Shown here: positions 43,797-53,274 of the stretch, piece by piece
How the letters are laid out: each line of letters begins with the position of its first letter
How positions within the stretch are numbered: position 1 is the stretch's first letter
Origin: Oceanispirochaeta crateris
GTDB taxonomy: Bacteria > Spirochaetota > Spirochaetia > DSM-2461
Assembly (NCBI RefSeq): GCF_008329965.1
Contig: NZ_CP036150.1
Location: 1,240,001 to 1,304,000 of the forward strand
Length of the DNA: 64,000 bases
Reading direction: 5' to 3'
Made by a program: the position numbers and the translations under genes
Notes under the pieces: generated by a model
The model's input: the letters and a program-made list of their open reading frames with translations, nothing else
The model's database searches: none
What the model was told of the DNA's origin: nothing

Positions 43797-43820
43797 GAGG
43801 GTAAAGCAGTCAAATAGCGG

Positions 43821-43844
43821 CCCGCCCTTGTGGCGGGTTTTTTT
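43821..43844 (+). terminator. Intrinsic terminator after the PUR gene
   Basis: CCCGCC (43821-43826), loop CTTGT, GGCGGG (43832-43837), then a run of seven T. Confidence 0.9.
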
Positions 43845-43881
43845 ATTTAAAATTGCACCTGACCAATTATTTAGCTTGTGT

Positions 43882-43887
43882 TATATT
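43882..43887 (+). promoter_or_regulatory. Candidate extended -10 promoter for smc
   Basis: TGT followed by TATATT (43879-43887) forms an extended -10 element 36 bases upstream of the smc start. No -35 hexamer at good spacing is seen (TTGCAC at 43853 is 23 bases away). Confidence 0.35.
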
Positions 43888-43923
43888 TAAGGGTTGTAAG
43901 CCACCCCAAATTTTGGAGGAGAC

Positions 43924-46713
43924 GTGTTTCTTAAACGCATAGAAATAATGGGTTTTAAGTCCTTTGCAGACAGAACTCATATTGACTTTACAGATGGAAT
44001 TACAGCGCTGCTAGGTCCCAATGGATGCGGAAAAAGCAATATAGTAGATGCCATGAAGTGGGTTCTGGGTGAACAGTCCACTAAAAACATGAGAGCCGAA
44101 AAGATGGAAGATGTCATCTTCAATGGTACGGATGAACGCAAAGCACTGAATGTTGCAGAAGTCACCCTTATAATTTCCAATGAAGAAAACCTCCTAGACC
44201 TTGATCTTTCCGAGATATCTATTAAACGACGCCTCTATAGAAATGGTGATAGTGAATACTTTGTAAATAATACTCTGGTCAAGCTCAAAGAATTGAGAGA
44301 GCTCTTTTATGACACAGGAATAGGTAAATCTGCTTACTCAATTATGGAACAGGGAAAAATAGATCAAGTCCTTTCAAATAAGCCTGAAGAAAGGCGCTAC
44401 CTGTTTGAAGAAGCGGCGGGTATCACACGTTTCAAAATGAAAGGCAGTGAAGCTGAAAGAAAACTCAACAAGACCAATGAAAACATGGTTCAAGTTGAAA
44501 ATATCCTGAGTGAAGTCAAAAAGAATTATGAAACGCTAAAAAAACAATCTGATAAAACACTCATTTATAGACAATTACGAGAAGAAATATCATCAATCGA
44601 CATTGATCTTCAACTCCTCAAATACAACCAACTAGTGAGCCAGCTGCAATCAAAAGAGAAAATACTAAATAAAGAACTTGAGAATAAAGGTAAAATAGTA
44701 GAAGAGATCAATAGCCTGAATGGAAACCTCGCCAGTAATCTGGATGAAGTGAATTCAATGGAAAATGAACTCATTGAAGACCAAAAACGGCTTTATGGCC
44801 TCGATCTTGAAAAAGAGAATCTTTCAGATAGGATTAAATTTCTGGGAGAACAGTTGGGAGAACTGGAAAATCAAAAACAAACTCTCAAACAAAAAGAACT
44901 TGATTTCCTAGATAAAAAAGAAGGCTTTAAGAAAGAAGAGGTCAACCGGAAAAATTCCTTACAGGAATTCAAGGATCAGTTGAAAGATATAGAAAATAAT
45001 ATTCTAAACTTTCAAAAGAACATCAAGTCTGCAGAAATTGGGATCGACGAGAATTCCCGTATAATAAAAGAAACCGAATCTCGGATTGTTCAGGGTGAGA
45101 AAGACAGAGAAACCCTACAGCATAAACTCAGAGACTTAACGGATAACATCGTCCATCAACTTGATCAGGGTCTCAAGAATTCAGGATTTTCCATAAAAAA
45201 GAAGAAAGAGCTAGAAGAAAAGGTCATATCTCAACTCAAGGCTGTACAGATACAACTGGAGGGTAAAATTAGACTTTTTGATGATTCTTCAAGAGTCGGA
45301 CACGGTAAAGATGATTCTGAAATATGGGATTCAGGGGTTCTAATCTTGAGGGAATTCCAAAAAAACCTGTCTGTCCTTGAAGAGTCCATTCACAATCTTG
45401 CAGATTCTCTCCCAGATTTTCTGGAAGAGTTTCTTGCTCCCAGTGGCATTATCAGTAAAAAAAGAGATATTGACGATAACATAGAAAAACTGGCTTTGAG
45501 TCTTAAAAACGATAGAGATAGTGTTAAGACCAAAACCGATGAATCGATGAAATTGAACATAAGGATTCAGGAATACAGAAATACCCTTGAGGAATTGAGA
45601 GTCAATAAAGCCAGGATGGCCACCCAAATAACGGCCATAGAGGACAATATACAAGTCTTATCCAGAGAAATCATGGAATTGGAAGAACAGATTCGAAATA
45701 ATCTGGAAGAAATAAATCATGTAGAAGCCCGGAAAATGGAAACCCAGAAAAAAATTGACGAATCGGGCATCCTCTTGAAAAACCATGATGTATCCAAGAA
45801 AGATCTTCTATTGAAACTCAAAAAGCTTGAAAAATCCATCCAAAACAGAACAAAGGATGTGAGCGGGAAAGAGGGTGAATTAAAGAAGAAAAATGCAGAT
45901 CTTCAAAAATTGATCTTGAATCTGGAAAAGGTTAACCTTGAAATTGAACATATTAATACAGATCTACAGGAATTGAAACAAAACTTCCGAGAGAATAATT
46001 CTGCTGATATCATGAGTTTTATAGAGAGGATACCTTTTCTGAATACAAATCGTCAGGATCTAAAAAGTGATTATTCAGCGGCAAGGGAAAAACTGAGGGC
46101 ATTGGGACAGGTCAACCTGATGGCTCCGGAAGAATTCTCCGAAGTCAAAGAGCGTTATGATTTCCTCAATAAACAATTGGAAGACCTGCGAACAGCAAAG
46201 GAACATTTAATTCAGGTTACCAATGAAATACGAAAGGAGTCGGCTCATCTTTTCCAGAAAACCTATCAGGAAATTAAAAAGAATTTTAATGAAACATTTC
46301 GAAGAATGTTCGGAGGTGGACGGGCAGAGTTGAAACTCGTAGATCCAGAGAATATTCTTGAGTCCGGTATAGAAATTTACGCACAGCCTCCCGGAAAAAA
46401 ACTTGAGAACATCGCTCTTCTATCCGGTGGAGAACGATCGCTCACAGGAGTGGCTCTGCTCTTTGCAACATATAAGGTAAAACCCTCACCATTTTGTATC
46501 CTCGATGAGATCGATGCGGCCCTCGATGAAGCTAATATTCAGAGGTTCATCAATGTTCTCATGGATTTTGGGGAGAGATCACAATTTATTGTGATTACCC
46601 ACAACAAAAAGACCGTAACGGGAGCCAAAACTCTATTGGGTATAACCATGCAGGAATCTGGAGTCTCTAAGCTTATTGCTATGAAAATAGGAGAAGCCAA
46701 TGAAACTCGCTAA
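43924..46713 (+). CDS. smc: Chromosome segregation ATPase SMC, short form
   Basis: 929 residues, starting at GTG with TTGGAGGA upstream. Walker A is GPNGCGKSN near residue 31, the signature is LLSGGERSLTG near the C-terminus, and Walker B is CILDEIDAALDEAN. Between the heads are two long coiled coils. Usual bacterial SMCs are near 1150-1190 residues and have a hinge of about 150 residues with conserved glycines; the central region here (about 450-545) lacks recognisable hinge motifs. Shorter SMC-like proteins also occur in Borrelia (P115 type). It compacts and segregates the chromosome. Overlaps the next gene by 14 bases. Confidence 0.9.
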   Translation: MFLKRIEIMGFKSFADRTHIDFTDGITALLGPNGCGKSNIVDAMKWVLGEQSTKNMRAEKMEDVIFNGTDERKALNVAEVTLIISNEENLLDLDLSEISIKRRLYRNGDSEYFVNNTLVKLKELRELFYDTGIGKSAYSIMEQGKIDQVLSNKPEERRYLFEEAAGITRFKMKGSEAERKLNKTNENMVQVENILSEVKKNYETLKKQSDKTLIYRQLREEISSIDIDLQLLKYNQLVSQLQSKEKILNKELENKGKIVEEINSLNGNLASNLDEVNSMENELIEDQKRLYGLDLEKENLSDRIKFLGEQLGELENQKQTLKQKELDFLDKKEGFKKEEVNRKNSLQEFKDQLKDIENNILNFQKNIKSAEIGIDENSRIIKETESRIVQGEKDRETLQHKLRDLTDNIVHQLDQGLKNSGFSIKKKKELEEKVISQLKAVQIQLEGKIRLFDDSSRVGHGKDDSEIWDSGVLILREFQKNLSVLEESIHNLADSLPDFLEEFLAPSGIISKKRDIDDNIEKLALSLKNDRDSVKTKTDESMKLNIRIQEYRNTLEELRVNKARMATQITAIEDNIQVLSREIMELEEQIRNNLEEINHVEARKMETQKKIDESGILLKNHDVSKKDLLLKLKKLEKSIQNRTKDVSGKEGELKKKNADLQKLILNLEKVNLEIEHINTDLQELKQNFRENNSADIMSFIERIPFLNTNRQDLKSDYSAAREKLRALGQVNLMAPEEFSEVKERYDFLNKQLEDLRTAKEHLIQVTNEIRKESAHLFQKTYQEIKKNFNETFRRMFGGGRAELKLVDPENILESGIEIYAQPPGKKLENIALLSGGERSLTGVALLFATYKVKPSPFCILDEIDAALDEANIQRFINVLMDFGERSQFIVITHNKKTVTGAKTLLGITMQESGVSKLIAMKIGEANETR

Positions 46714-47092
46714 TATAATGGTCTCCATCAACAAAAAAGTCCTAATACTGATGGGAGTTGCAGCTCTCCTCCTTTCATTTTTAATCGTGACCTTGATGTT
46801 ATTCTTTAACTATAGAGAGGAACAGTCGGTGAAAGAGGCAGAACAGAAAAAAATGGCCTATGATATGAGTATTCTAAGTCAGACAACGAAAAGTAAAAAT
46901 AGAAGTGAACTGATTTATCCGGAAGTCATTGAAGAGCAGGACTTGAGCATTGATCCCTATCGTGAAAAAGATTTTAAATGGACTGCCGATGAAGTCTCCA
47001 GGCTGTGGATTGAACCGGATGCCGGAGATATTGACTACTTCACCGATGCCAATCATAAACTAGTATGGGATATTCTCAAAGATGCGCCCTGA
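46700..47092 (+). CDS. Single-pass membrane protein of unknown function
   Basis: 130 residues, AGGAGAAG before ATG. A membrane segment lies at about 13-38 (VLILMGVAALLLSFLIVTLM) and a charged, mainly helical soluble tail follows with IEEQDLSIDPYREKDFKW and AGDIDYFTDANHK. It overlaps smc upstream (14 bases) and the next lipoprotein gene (11 bases), so the three form one operon. The overlaps hint that it is translated with smc, but a shared function is not shown. Confidence 0.6.
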   Translation: MKLANIMVSINKKVLILMGVAALLLSFLIVTLMLFFNYREEQSVKEAEQKKMAYDMSILSQTTKSKNRSELIYPEVIEEQDLSIDPYREKDFKWTADEVSRLWIEPDAGDIDYFTDANHKLVWDILKDAP

Positions 47093-48506
47093 ATATCTGA
47101 TCTTACCACTGTTGCTCCTCATGGCTTTGTCATCTTGCCAAACAACAGCAGATGATATAGAGAACCCGTCCCCTGTAGAATCAGGAAACATCACCACTGA
47201 AGTTCAGGCAGAAACAATTCAAGCAGAAGAGCCCGCACAGGAAGCTCAAACAACAGACACAGTAATAGAATCCGTCACAGTAGAGGAATCTCCGGACGAG
47301 ATAACTGTTGAAGAGGAACCTATTCCCAAACTGATTTCCGATTTGAAAGAAAAAGATCGCAGGGGAGGGTTAAAAAAACAATCCGAGCCTGAAATAACGG
47401 ATATGCCGGAGATTATATCACCCTCGTCGACCTTAGAAGCTCCTGAGGAACTTGATCCTGAAGAAGAGGCCCAAGAGACTATCGCTCCGCCAGTTTCCGA
47501 GGAACCTATACCTTCTGATGAGCCAATAGAGTATTTTGAAGCAGATCCTCTACCATCTGAAACAGCAGAGCCAGACAGGGATCTACTTCCCTCTGAAAAT
47601 GAATCAGCTCCATTCAATCCTTTACTCCCCATTTTGATTCAACCTCACCAGAGTGATTCTGAATCACCAGTTCCCACAATGCCAGAGAAGATTCCCCAGA
47701 ATAATATACCAGCAGATACGGAACAGCCCTCTGCTCTGGATGTGGAAGAAATTGACCAAGAACTGCCCTCTGAAAATCAGAATGAAAATGACACCATATT
47801 GCCTATTGCCTCCGGCGAGTATCAACTCAGTTCTGATTCATCTGGGAAACTGATCATACAACTTCAGGGACCGGGCTGGATCTATCTCTCCAACAATGGA
47901 GACTCATCGTTCAAATTAATAGACAAATCCTATGACCCTGAAAGCGGTAGAACCAAATTCATTTTTAGCACATCTCAGGAAGAAGATTTGATCAATGAAA
48001 TCATTTTTTTAAAACAGGATTTACTGCGTGGAGAATCCGCTCAGCAGTCCCTTACGATCGATAGCAGTAACAATCCCCTGATCAACGATCAAAACATCAC
48101 AGAGACTCCTGAGGGCTCTCAAAACAGCTTAGAGACTATTATCAGCAACAGTGATGAAAAACCCCTTACAGAGGATCAGGAGAGGGAAGAACAACAATGG
48201 CAGGATTCCTTGTACCCAGAGCTAGGGACAATCGATGAGACCATGTCTGAAGAAACAATTTCGAGTGAAAATACCGCCCGGGAAAATTCGACAGTTCAAG
48301 AGGAACCATTTCCCCCTACAGGCCTCAAGGCTTCAGAGCTTCTAAAGCAAGCTGAGTACTATGAACAACCCGGTCCGGGGCAATCTCTCGAAAAAGCCAT
48401 GCAGCTTTATGATATTATCATAAAAGATTACCCGGTAACAGAAGAGAGATTCATTGCCGAAAGCAGAATTAGATATCTAAACAAACATTATTTTAAAGTA
48501 CAGTGA
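47082..48506 (+). CDS. Acidic proline/glutamate-rich lipoprotein with C-terminal TPR-like segment
   Basis: 474 residues. The leader ends MALSSCQT, a lipobox with Cys at about 19. Residues 25-250 are low-complexity and rich in Pro, Glu and Ser, so disordered and spacer-like. A short beta-rich module follows (YQLSSDSSGKLIIQLQGPGWIYLSN, about residues 247-270). The C-terminus has a TPR-like pair (ASELLKQAEYYEQPGPGQSL, LYDIIIKDYPVTEERFIAES). Probably an envelope-spanning scaffold. Third gene of the smc operon; promoter for ffh follows. Confidence 0.65.
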   Translation: MRPEYLILPLLLLMALSSCQTTADDIENPSPVESGNITTEVQAETIQAEEPAQEAQTTDTVIESVTVEESPDEITVEEEPIPKLISDLKEKDRRGGLKKQSEPEITDMPEIISPSSTLEAPEELDPEEEAQETIAPPVSEEPIPSDEPIEYFEADPLPSETAEPDRDLLPSENESAPFNPLLPILIQPHQSDSESPVPTMPEKIPQNNIPADTEQPSALDVEEIDQELPSENQNENDTILPIASGEYQLSSDSSGKLIIQLQGPGWIYLSNNGDSSFKLIDKSYDPESGRTKFIFSTSQEEDLINEIIFLKQDLLRGESAQQSLTIDSSNNPLINDQNITETPEGSQNSLETIISNSDEKPLTEDQEREEQQWQDSLYPELGTIDETMSEETISSENTARENSTVQEEPFPPTGLKASELLKQAEYYEQPGPGQSLEKAMQLYDIIIKDYPVTEERFIAESRIRYLNKHYFKVQ

Positions 48507-48535
48507 TAAATGATTTTATTTCATCCTTAGGGTGT

Positions 48536-48564
48536 TGACTAAGCTGCCGAATATCTGTATAAAA
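48536..48564 (+). promoter_or_regulatory. Promoter of the ffh-rpsP operon
   Basis: TTGACT at 48536-48541 and TATAAA at 48559-48564, spacer 17. It lies in the 90-base gap before ffh and would start near 48571. Confidence 0.75.
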
Positions 48565-48596
48565 ACTGGATAGTTAAAGAAGGGTTCGATTAATAT

Positions 48597-49931
48597 ATGC
48601 TTGAAAAATTAACAGAGAAATTTTCAGATCTTTCCAGACAGTTGTCGGGACAGTCCAAAATTTCAGATAAAAATATTGAAGATGCAGTCAATGAAATAAA
48701 AATGGCACTCCTTGATGCGGATGTTAACATTCGTGTAGTGCGCCGTTTTGTAAATCATACGATTGAAGAAGCCAGGGGAGAAAAGGTTCTAAAAGCCATC
48801 AATCCCGGGCAGATGTTTATCAAGTTAGTACATGATCGTATGGTGACCCTCCTGGGAGATAGCAAACAGGATTTAATCTTAAAGGGTCCAGACACCGTTT
48901 CTTCAATACTCTTTCTTGGGCTCAACGGAGCTGGTAAGACAACGACTGCCGCAAAATTGGCAGCCCGCCTTAAATCCGAAGGGAGACGTCCTCTACTGGT
49001 TGCCTGTGACCTTGCACGGCCCGCAGCTGTTCAGCAGCTCAAGGTCCTAGGAGAGCAAACTGATGTTGAAGTTTATTCCGAAGAGTCTCAGAATCCTGTA
49101 AAAGTCGCTAAAAACGCGCTGAAACACGCTAAAAAGTTTCAATTTAATACGGTAATATTTGATACTGCAGGTCGACTTCAGATCGATGCTGATCTAATGA
49201 AACAGATCAAAGAGATCAAAGATGCCGTAAAACCTGATGAAACAATCCTTGTTGCCGATGCTATGACCGGTCAGAGTGCCGTTGACATAGCAAAGACATT
49301 TGATGAAGAATTGGATTTGTCAGGTGTTATACTCAGTAAATTTGACTCCGATACACGCGGCGGTGCTGCTCTTTCCCTCAAGAGCATCACAGGTAAAGCA
49401 ATTAAGTTTATCGGAGTCGGTGAAAAAATAGAAAATCTTGAACCTTTTTATCCTGAGAGAATTGCCTCCCGAATACTGGGAATGGGCGATATCGTCTCTT
49501 TGGTAGAAAAGGCACAAGAAACAGCCTCAGAAGAAGAAGCTCTCCAGCTTCAGAAGAAAATGGCTTCTGCCACATTCTCTCTGGAAGATTATCTGGAACA
49601 GTTTCAACGGATGCGGAAAATGGGCAGTGTTCAATCACTTGTCGGCATGCTTCCCGGATTGGCAGGGAAAGTATCCGAAGAGGATATTGACGAAAATGCT
49701 TTAAAACGCGAAGAGGCAATCATTCTCTCAATGACTCGGAAAGAAAGACAGAATCATCGGATTATTGGTCCACCCCGGAAAAAGCGTATTGCTTTGGGTA
49801 GCGGATCCACTGTAGCCGATGTAAACAAGCTTCTGAAGAATTTTGAGAAAATGCGGTTGATGATGAAGAAAATCAGCAAAAATAAAAAGTACCAAGCCCA
49901 GCTGATGCAGCAGTTTGGTGGCATGTCTTAA
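48597..49931 (+). CDS. ffh: Signal recognition particle protein Ffh
   Basis: 444 residues. NG domain: N helices at the start, then GLNGAGKTTTAAKLA (P-loop), DLARPAAVQQLKVLG, FDTAGRLQID and SKFDSDTRGGAAL. The M domain follows with FSLEDYLEQFQRMRKMGS and a basic RNA-binding helix ending in QLMQQFGGMS. It delivers nascent membrane and secreted proteins to FtsY with 4.5S RNA. First gene of the translation operon; 18 bases precede rpsP. Confidence 0.97.
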   Translation: MLEKLTEKFSDLSRQLSGQSKISDKNIEDAVNEIKMALLDADVNIRVVRRFVNHTIEEARGEKVLKAINPGQMFIKLVHDRMVTLLGDSKQDLILKGPDTVSSILFLGLNGAGKTTTAAKLAARLKSEGRRPLLVACDLARPAAVQQLKVLGEQTDVEVYSEESQNPVKVAKNALKHAKKFQFNTVIFDTAGRLQIDADLMKQIKEIKDAVKPDETILVADAMTGQSAVDIAKTFDEELDLSGVILSKFDSDTRGGAALSLKSITGKAIKFIGVGEKIENLEPFYPERIASRILGMGDIVSLVEKAQETASEEEALQLQKKMASATFSLEDYLEQFQRMRKMGSVQSLVGMLPGLAGKVSEEDIDENALKREEAIILSMTRKERQNHRIIGPPRKKRIALGSGSTVADVNKLLKNFEKMRLMMKKISKNKKYQAQLMQQFGGMS

Positions 49932-49949
49932 ACAGTAGGAGAAAGAATA

Positions 49950-50198
49950 GTGGTTAAGATACGACTGAAAAGAATGGGAGCGAAGAAGCGCCCTTATTAC
50001 AGAATAGTTGTTATGGACTCAAGATCACCCAGAGACGGTAGAACCATTGAAGAAGTGGGTTACTATCATCCGGTTGAAGCAGCAGATAAGCAAGTTAAAT
50101 TCAAAGAAGAAAGAGTCCGCGAATGGTTAGATAAAGGGGCTCAGCCCACTATGACCGTACGGAAACTTCTGAACAAGAATAACTTTTTTATCAAATAA
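49950..50198 (+). CDS. rpsP: 30S ribosomal protein S16
   Basis: 82 residues from [23 protein letters not shown] is the family signature, followed by [14 protein letters not shown] and [12 protein letters not shown]. Position after ffh and before khpA and rimM matches the usual bacterial order. AGGAGAAAG lies upstream of the start. Confidence 0.97.
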   Translation: MVKIRLKRMGAKKRPYYRIVVMDSRSPRDGRTIEEVGYYHPVEAADKQVKFKEERVREWLDKGAQPTMTVRKLLNKNNFFIK

Positions 50199-50216
50199 AT
50201 CTTCAGTGGAGTGGAT

Positions 50217-50450
50217 GTGGAAAAAGACTTAGTTGAATTTATAGCAAAATCTCTCGTAGATGATCCTGATAGTGTAATTGTCAACATGATTGAAGGTGAA
50301 AAGTCTACAATTATTGAACTCAAAGTTGCAGACGACGACATTGGAAAGGTCATTGGAAAACACGGACGAATTGCAAAAGCTGTTCGAACGATCCTCAGTG
50401 CTTCTGCCAATAAAACCGGTAAGAGGTTTGTGCTGGAAATTCTGGACTAA
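50217..50450 (+). CDS. khpA: KH-domain RNA-binding protein KhpA
   Basis: 77 residues from GTG 50217, with GGAG at 50208-50211; an earlier GTG at 50211 overlaps the ribosome site. EKDLVEFIAKSLVDDP begins the domain, then GKVIGKHGRIAKAVRTIL holds the KH GxxG loop (GKHG). KhpA binds RNA and with KhpB affects cell size and division in other bacteria. Its stop overlaps the rimM start by one base (TAATG). Confidence 0.9.
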   Translation: MEKDLVEFIAKSLVDDPDSVIVNMIEGEKSTIIELKVADDDIGKVIGKHGRIAKAVRTILSASANKTGKRFVLEILD

Positions 50451-50950
50451 TGTTGAAGGAAATAGCCATTGGCCGTATCCGAAAAACACACGGAGTTAAA
50501 GGCTATCTGAAGGTAATGAGTTTTTCGGGTGAATATGACCATTTCATGGATTTGGAAAAGATCACCTTGAAAAGCAAAGATCAATCTAAGATTTTCAAGA
50601 TTGAAGAAGTAACTCCCTTTAGTGGGGAAATACTAATCAAATTGGAAGGGATTGATACTCCTGAAAAGGGTAAACTGCTTTCCGGTTGGGACATATGGGT
50701 CCCCAGGGAACATGCGGCGCACTTAGAACAGGGTGAATTCTACCATGCCGACCTTCATGGTTGTCAGATTTTGCTTGAAGGAAAAGTGATTGGCTCAGTT
50801 CAATCCATTCTGGAATCTGGATCGAACGACCTGCTGGAGATCAAAACAGAAAAAGGGATGAAACTGATCCCTTTTAATTCTGTATTTATCGGTGGTGTGG
50901 ATACAGAAAATAAGACAATAGAATTGCTTGAAGGGTGGATTTTGGATTGA
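50450..50950 (+). CDS. rimM: Ribosome maturation factor RimM
   Basis: 166 residues. AIGRIRKTHGVKGYLKVMSF is the N-terminal motif; the PRC-barrel half includes EFYHADLHGCQILLEGKVIG and GMKLIPFNSVFIGGVD. It binds S19 and helps mature the 30S head. Coupled to khpA upstream and trmD downstream by overlaps. Confidence 0.95.
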   Translation: MLKEIAIGRIRKTHGVKGYLKVMSFSGEYDHFMDLEKITLKSKDQSKIFKIEEVTPFSGEILIKLEGIDTPEKGKLLSGWDIWVPREHAAHLEQGEFYHADLHGCQILLEGKVIGSVQSILESGSNDLLEIKTEKGMKLIPFNSVFIGGVDTENKTIELLEGWILD

Positions 50951-51639
50951 AATTCACCGTTTTAACATTGTTTCCAGAAATTTTGGAATCATTCTTCAAC
51001 AGTTCTATCATGAAAAAAGCAGTAGAGAAGGGTTTAATTGAGTACAACCTTGTGGATATCAGAGATTTTGCTCTGGATAAACACAGGACTTGTGATGATG
51101 CTCCCTATGGGGGTGGAGCAGGAATGGTGCTGAAGGCAGAACCTCTGGCATTAGCGCTGGACTCTGTAAAGGCCTCTGTAAAAAGAACAGTATTTCCAAC
51201 TCCATCGGGAGTGAGATATACTCAGAAAATTGCTGAGGAATTGTCAGAAGAAAAAGAGATTGTTCTCATTTGCGGCAGATATGAAGGCATTGACCAAAGG
51301 ATCATTGATCTGTATGTTGATGATGAAGTGTGTATTGGAGATTATGTAATATCCTCCGGTGAAATAGCATCATTAGTGGTCATAGACAGTATCTACCGGC
51401 TCTGCGACGGAGTCATTACACAGGAATCCCTGGAAGAAGAAAGCTTTCAGGATACACTGCTGGAATACCCGCATTATACTAGACCCGAGGTGTTTAGAGA
51501 CCAAAAGGTACCTGACATCTTATTATCCGGACATCATGCCCGCATTGTAGAATGGAGGCATGGAAAACGTCTGGAAAAAACGAAAAAGAATCGTCCTGAT
51601 TTATGGGACGGCCATGATTTAGACAGGAGGATGAAGTAA
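50947..51639 (+). CDS. trmD: tRNA (guanine-37-N1)-methyltransferase TrmD
   Basis: About 230 residues if it starts at TTG 50947 ([15 protein letters not shown] as the first conserved stretch, TTGA overlap with the rimM stop); a GTG at 50935 adds four residues. Motifs: [43 protein letters not shown], which form the deep trefoil knot that binds SAM, and the active-site Asp region [12 protein letters not shown]. It methylates G37 in tRNAs. Followed by rplS, one-base overlap. Confidence 0.95.
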   Translation: MKFTVLTLFPEILESFFNSSIMKKAVEKGLIEYNLVDIRDFALDKHRTCDDAPYGGGAGMVLKAEPLALALDSVKASVKRTVFPTPSGVRYTQKIAEELSEEKEIVLICGRYEGIDQRIIDLYVDDEVCIGDYVISSGEIASLVVIDSIYRLCDGVITQESLEEESFQDTLLEYPHYTRPEVFRDQKVPDILLSGHHARIVEWRHGKRLEKTKKNRPDLWDGHDLDRRMK

Positions 51640-52004
51640 TGGATATTATTCGTGCTGTTGAAGCTGAACAGTTGAAGGATAACGCTGAAAACTTCAGAGT
51701 TGGTGACACCGTTAAGGTTCACTTTAAAATTATTGAAGGTAAAAACGAAAGAATTCAGATTTATGAAGGACTCGTTATTGCAATTAACAACACGGGGATC
51801 AACAGAACTGTTACTGTTCGTAAGATTTCCTACGGTGTAGGTGTGGAAAGAATTTTCCCCATTCATTCACCAAAGATTCAATTGATTGAAGTTACCAGAC
51901 GCGGTAAAGTTAGACGCGCCAAACTCTATTATATCCGTGATAGAGTTGGTAAGGCTGCCAAAGTAAAAGAACTGATAAGAAAAAAAACAGTTACAAAGGC
52001 ATAA
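51639..52004 (+). CDS. rplS: 50S ribosomal protein L19
   Basis: 121 residues. [33 protein letters not shown] and [14 protein letters not shown] are typical L19 blocks, and the basic [20 protein letters not shown] lies near the C-terminus. It sits at the 30S-50S interface. Last gene of the operon; a strong terminator follows. Confidence 0.97.
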   Translation: MDIIRAVEAEQLKDNAENFRVGDTVKVHFKIIEGKNERIQIYEGLVIAINNTGINRTVTVRKISYGVGVERIFPIHSPKIQLIEVTRRGKVRRAKLYYIRDRVGKAAKVKELIRKKTVTKA

Positions 52005-52021
52005 TTATTTAGTTGATTTGG

Positions 52022-52050
52022 AAGGCTCCCTTTGAAAGGGAGCCTTTTTT
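52022..52050 (+). terminator. Intrinsic terminator after rplS
   Basis: AAGGCTCCCTT (52022-52032), loop TGA, AAGGGAGCCTT (52036-52046), then T run to 52050. Confidence 0.95.
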
Positions 52051-52081
52051 ATTGAAAAGTATACAATCAAAAAATGATTTA

Positions 52082-52090
52082 TGTTATAAT
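52082..52090 (+). promoter_or_regulatory. Extended -10 promoter for the HD-GYP operon
   Basis: TGT immediately before TATAAT (52085-52090), a perfect extended -10; no good -35 is seen. A start near 52097 leaves a leader of about 38 bases before ATG 52135. Confidence 0.5.
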
Positions 52091-52134
52091 GTATTATGCA
52101 ATGGCTCTGTCTAACAGATAAAAGCAGGTTACTA

Positions 52135-53274
52135 ATGAATAATTATAAAGTCAGCGACTTAAAACCCGGTCTTTCTTGTAATAAACCGGTATACATAGAT
52201 GAAGAGACTCTTTTCATCCCCGCTGGGGTTCCTATCAGAGAGAAAGACCTCTCTCGTCTTGATAAATGGGGAGTCTCCGAGGTTCAATCTGAAGGCATGT
52301 TTTCTGAATCTGAAAACGAAGACTTATTGAACAGCAGACAACTTTGGGGAATCCCCTCAGATAAGGAACTCTCTACGTTCTATAATAAAACTCTCGATGA
52401 TTTGGATAATTTATTTAATCGTATCAATCTGATGGAAGATATCAATGTAGCAGAACTGGATAGGATCTCTGACAAGTTGATAGATACTGTTGAAAATAAA
52501 AAAATGCAGACGATTAGAATGGTTCTAACTCACAACAGCAGCACAAAAGCCATGGCTAAAAGTGCTCTTAATACGGCAATTTTAACCTTAACTATTGGTT
52601 TTGCCATGAATAGACCTAGACCAAAATTGCTGCAACTTGTCAACGGCGCTCTCCTTCATGATATTGGAATGATGCGCATACCCGAAGAAATAAAAGTCAA
52701 AAAATCCGGCTTAAGCAGTACAGAAATGAACAAACTGAAGAGCCATACAGTTTTTTCCTACCAGATTATCTCGAAGGAACTGGGTTATGGAGATACGATT
52801 GCACAAATAGCTCTTGAGCATCACGAACGCTGGGATGGTGATGGTTATCCCCAGGGTAAAAAGAAAGACGATATCCTTATGGAAGCTCGCATTGTTTCCA
52901 TTGCAGACGCTTTTGAAGCCATGGTGAGTGAAAGGCCCTACCGGAATTCGATGATTGGCTATGAAGCCATGAAGCATATCATCAGTGATAACTCTAGAAA
53001 ATTTGACCCCGAGATTCTCAGATATTTTATTCACAGTATGGGAATCTATCCTCTGGGGAGCATTGTCATGTTAAATGATTCTACAGTAGCCAGAGTCATA
53101 AAAGGAAACCCTGAAGCCCCTCTGCGTCCAGAAGTGATAACACTGATAGACAGTACGGGTAAAGAGTATCCCGGTGATATGGGTCCTGTACTGAATCTAC
53201 TGGAAATCAAAAACCTTTTTATTGTTAAAGCAGTAGATCTAAATTCTCTGTTATTAAGGAATGATACAGCATAA
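52135..53274 (+). CDS. HD-GYP phosphodiesterase
   Basis: About 379 residues from ATG 52135; a frame from 52096 begins before the likely transcript start. The N-terminal region (NNYKVSDLKPGLSCNKPV) matches the DUF3391-like cap seen on HD-GYP proteins. The catalytic domain shows ALLHDIGMMRIPEEI, KSHTVFSYQII, HHERWDGDGYPQG (HHExxDGxGYP) and SIADAFEAMVSERPYR. It would hydrolyse c-di-GMP or a related dinucleotide. Overlaps yraN by 14 bases. Confidence 0.9.
   Translation: MNNYKVSDLKPGLSCNKPVYIDEETLFIPAGVPIREKDLSRLDKWGVSEVQSEGMFSESENEDLLNSRQLWGIPSDKELSTFYNKTLDDLDNLFNRINLMEDINVAELDRISDKLIDTVENKKMQTIRMVLTHNSSTKAMAKSALNTAILTLTIGFAMNRPRPKLLQLVNGALLHDIGMMRIPEEIKVKKSGLSSTEMNKLKSHTVFSYQIISKELGYGDTIAQIALEHHERWDGDGYPQGKKKDDILMEARIVSIADAFEAMVSERPYRNSMIGYEAMKHIISDNSRKFDPEILRYFIHSMGIYPLGSIVMLNDSTVARVIKGNPEAPLRPEVITLIDSTGKEYPGDMGPVLNLLEIKNLFIVKAVDLNSLLLRNDTA

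Noticed and set aside
47246-47632. 128-residue Ser/Gly-rich antisense frame
   Set aside because: It mirrors the Pro/Glu-rich low-complexity coding on the other strand and has no ribosome site or known motif.
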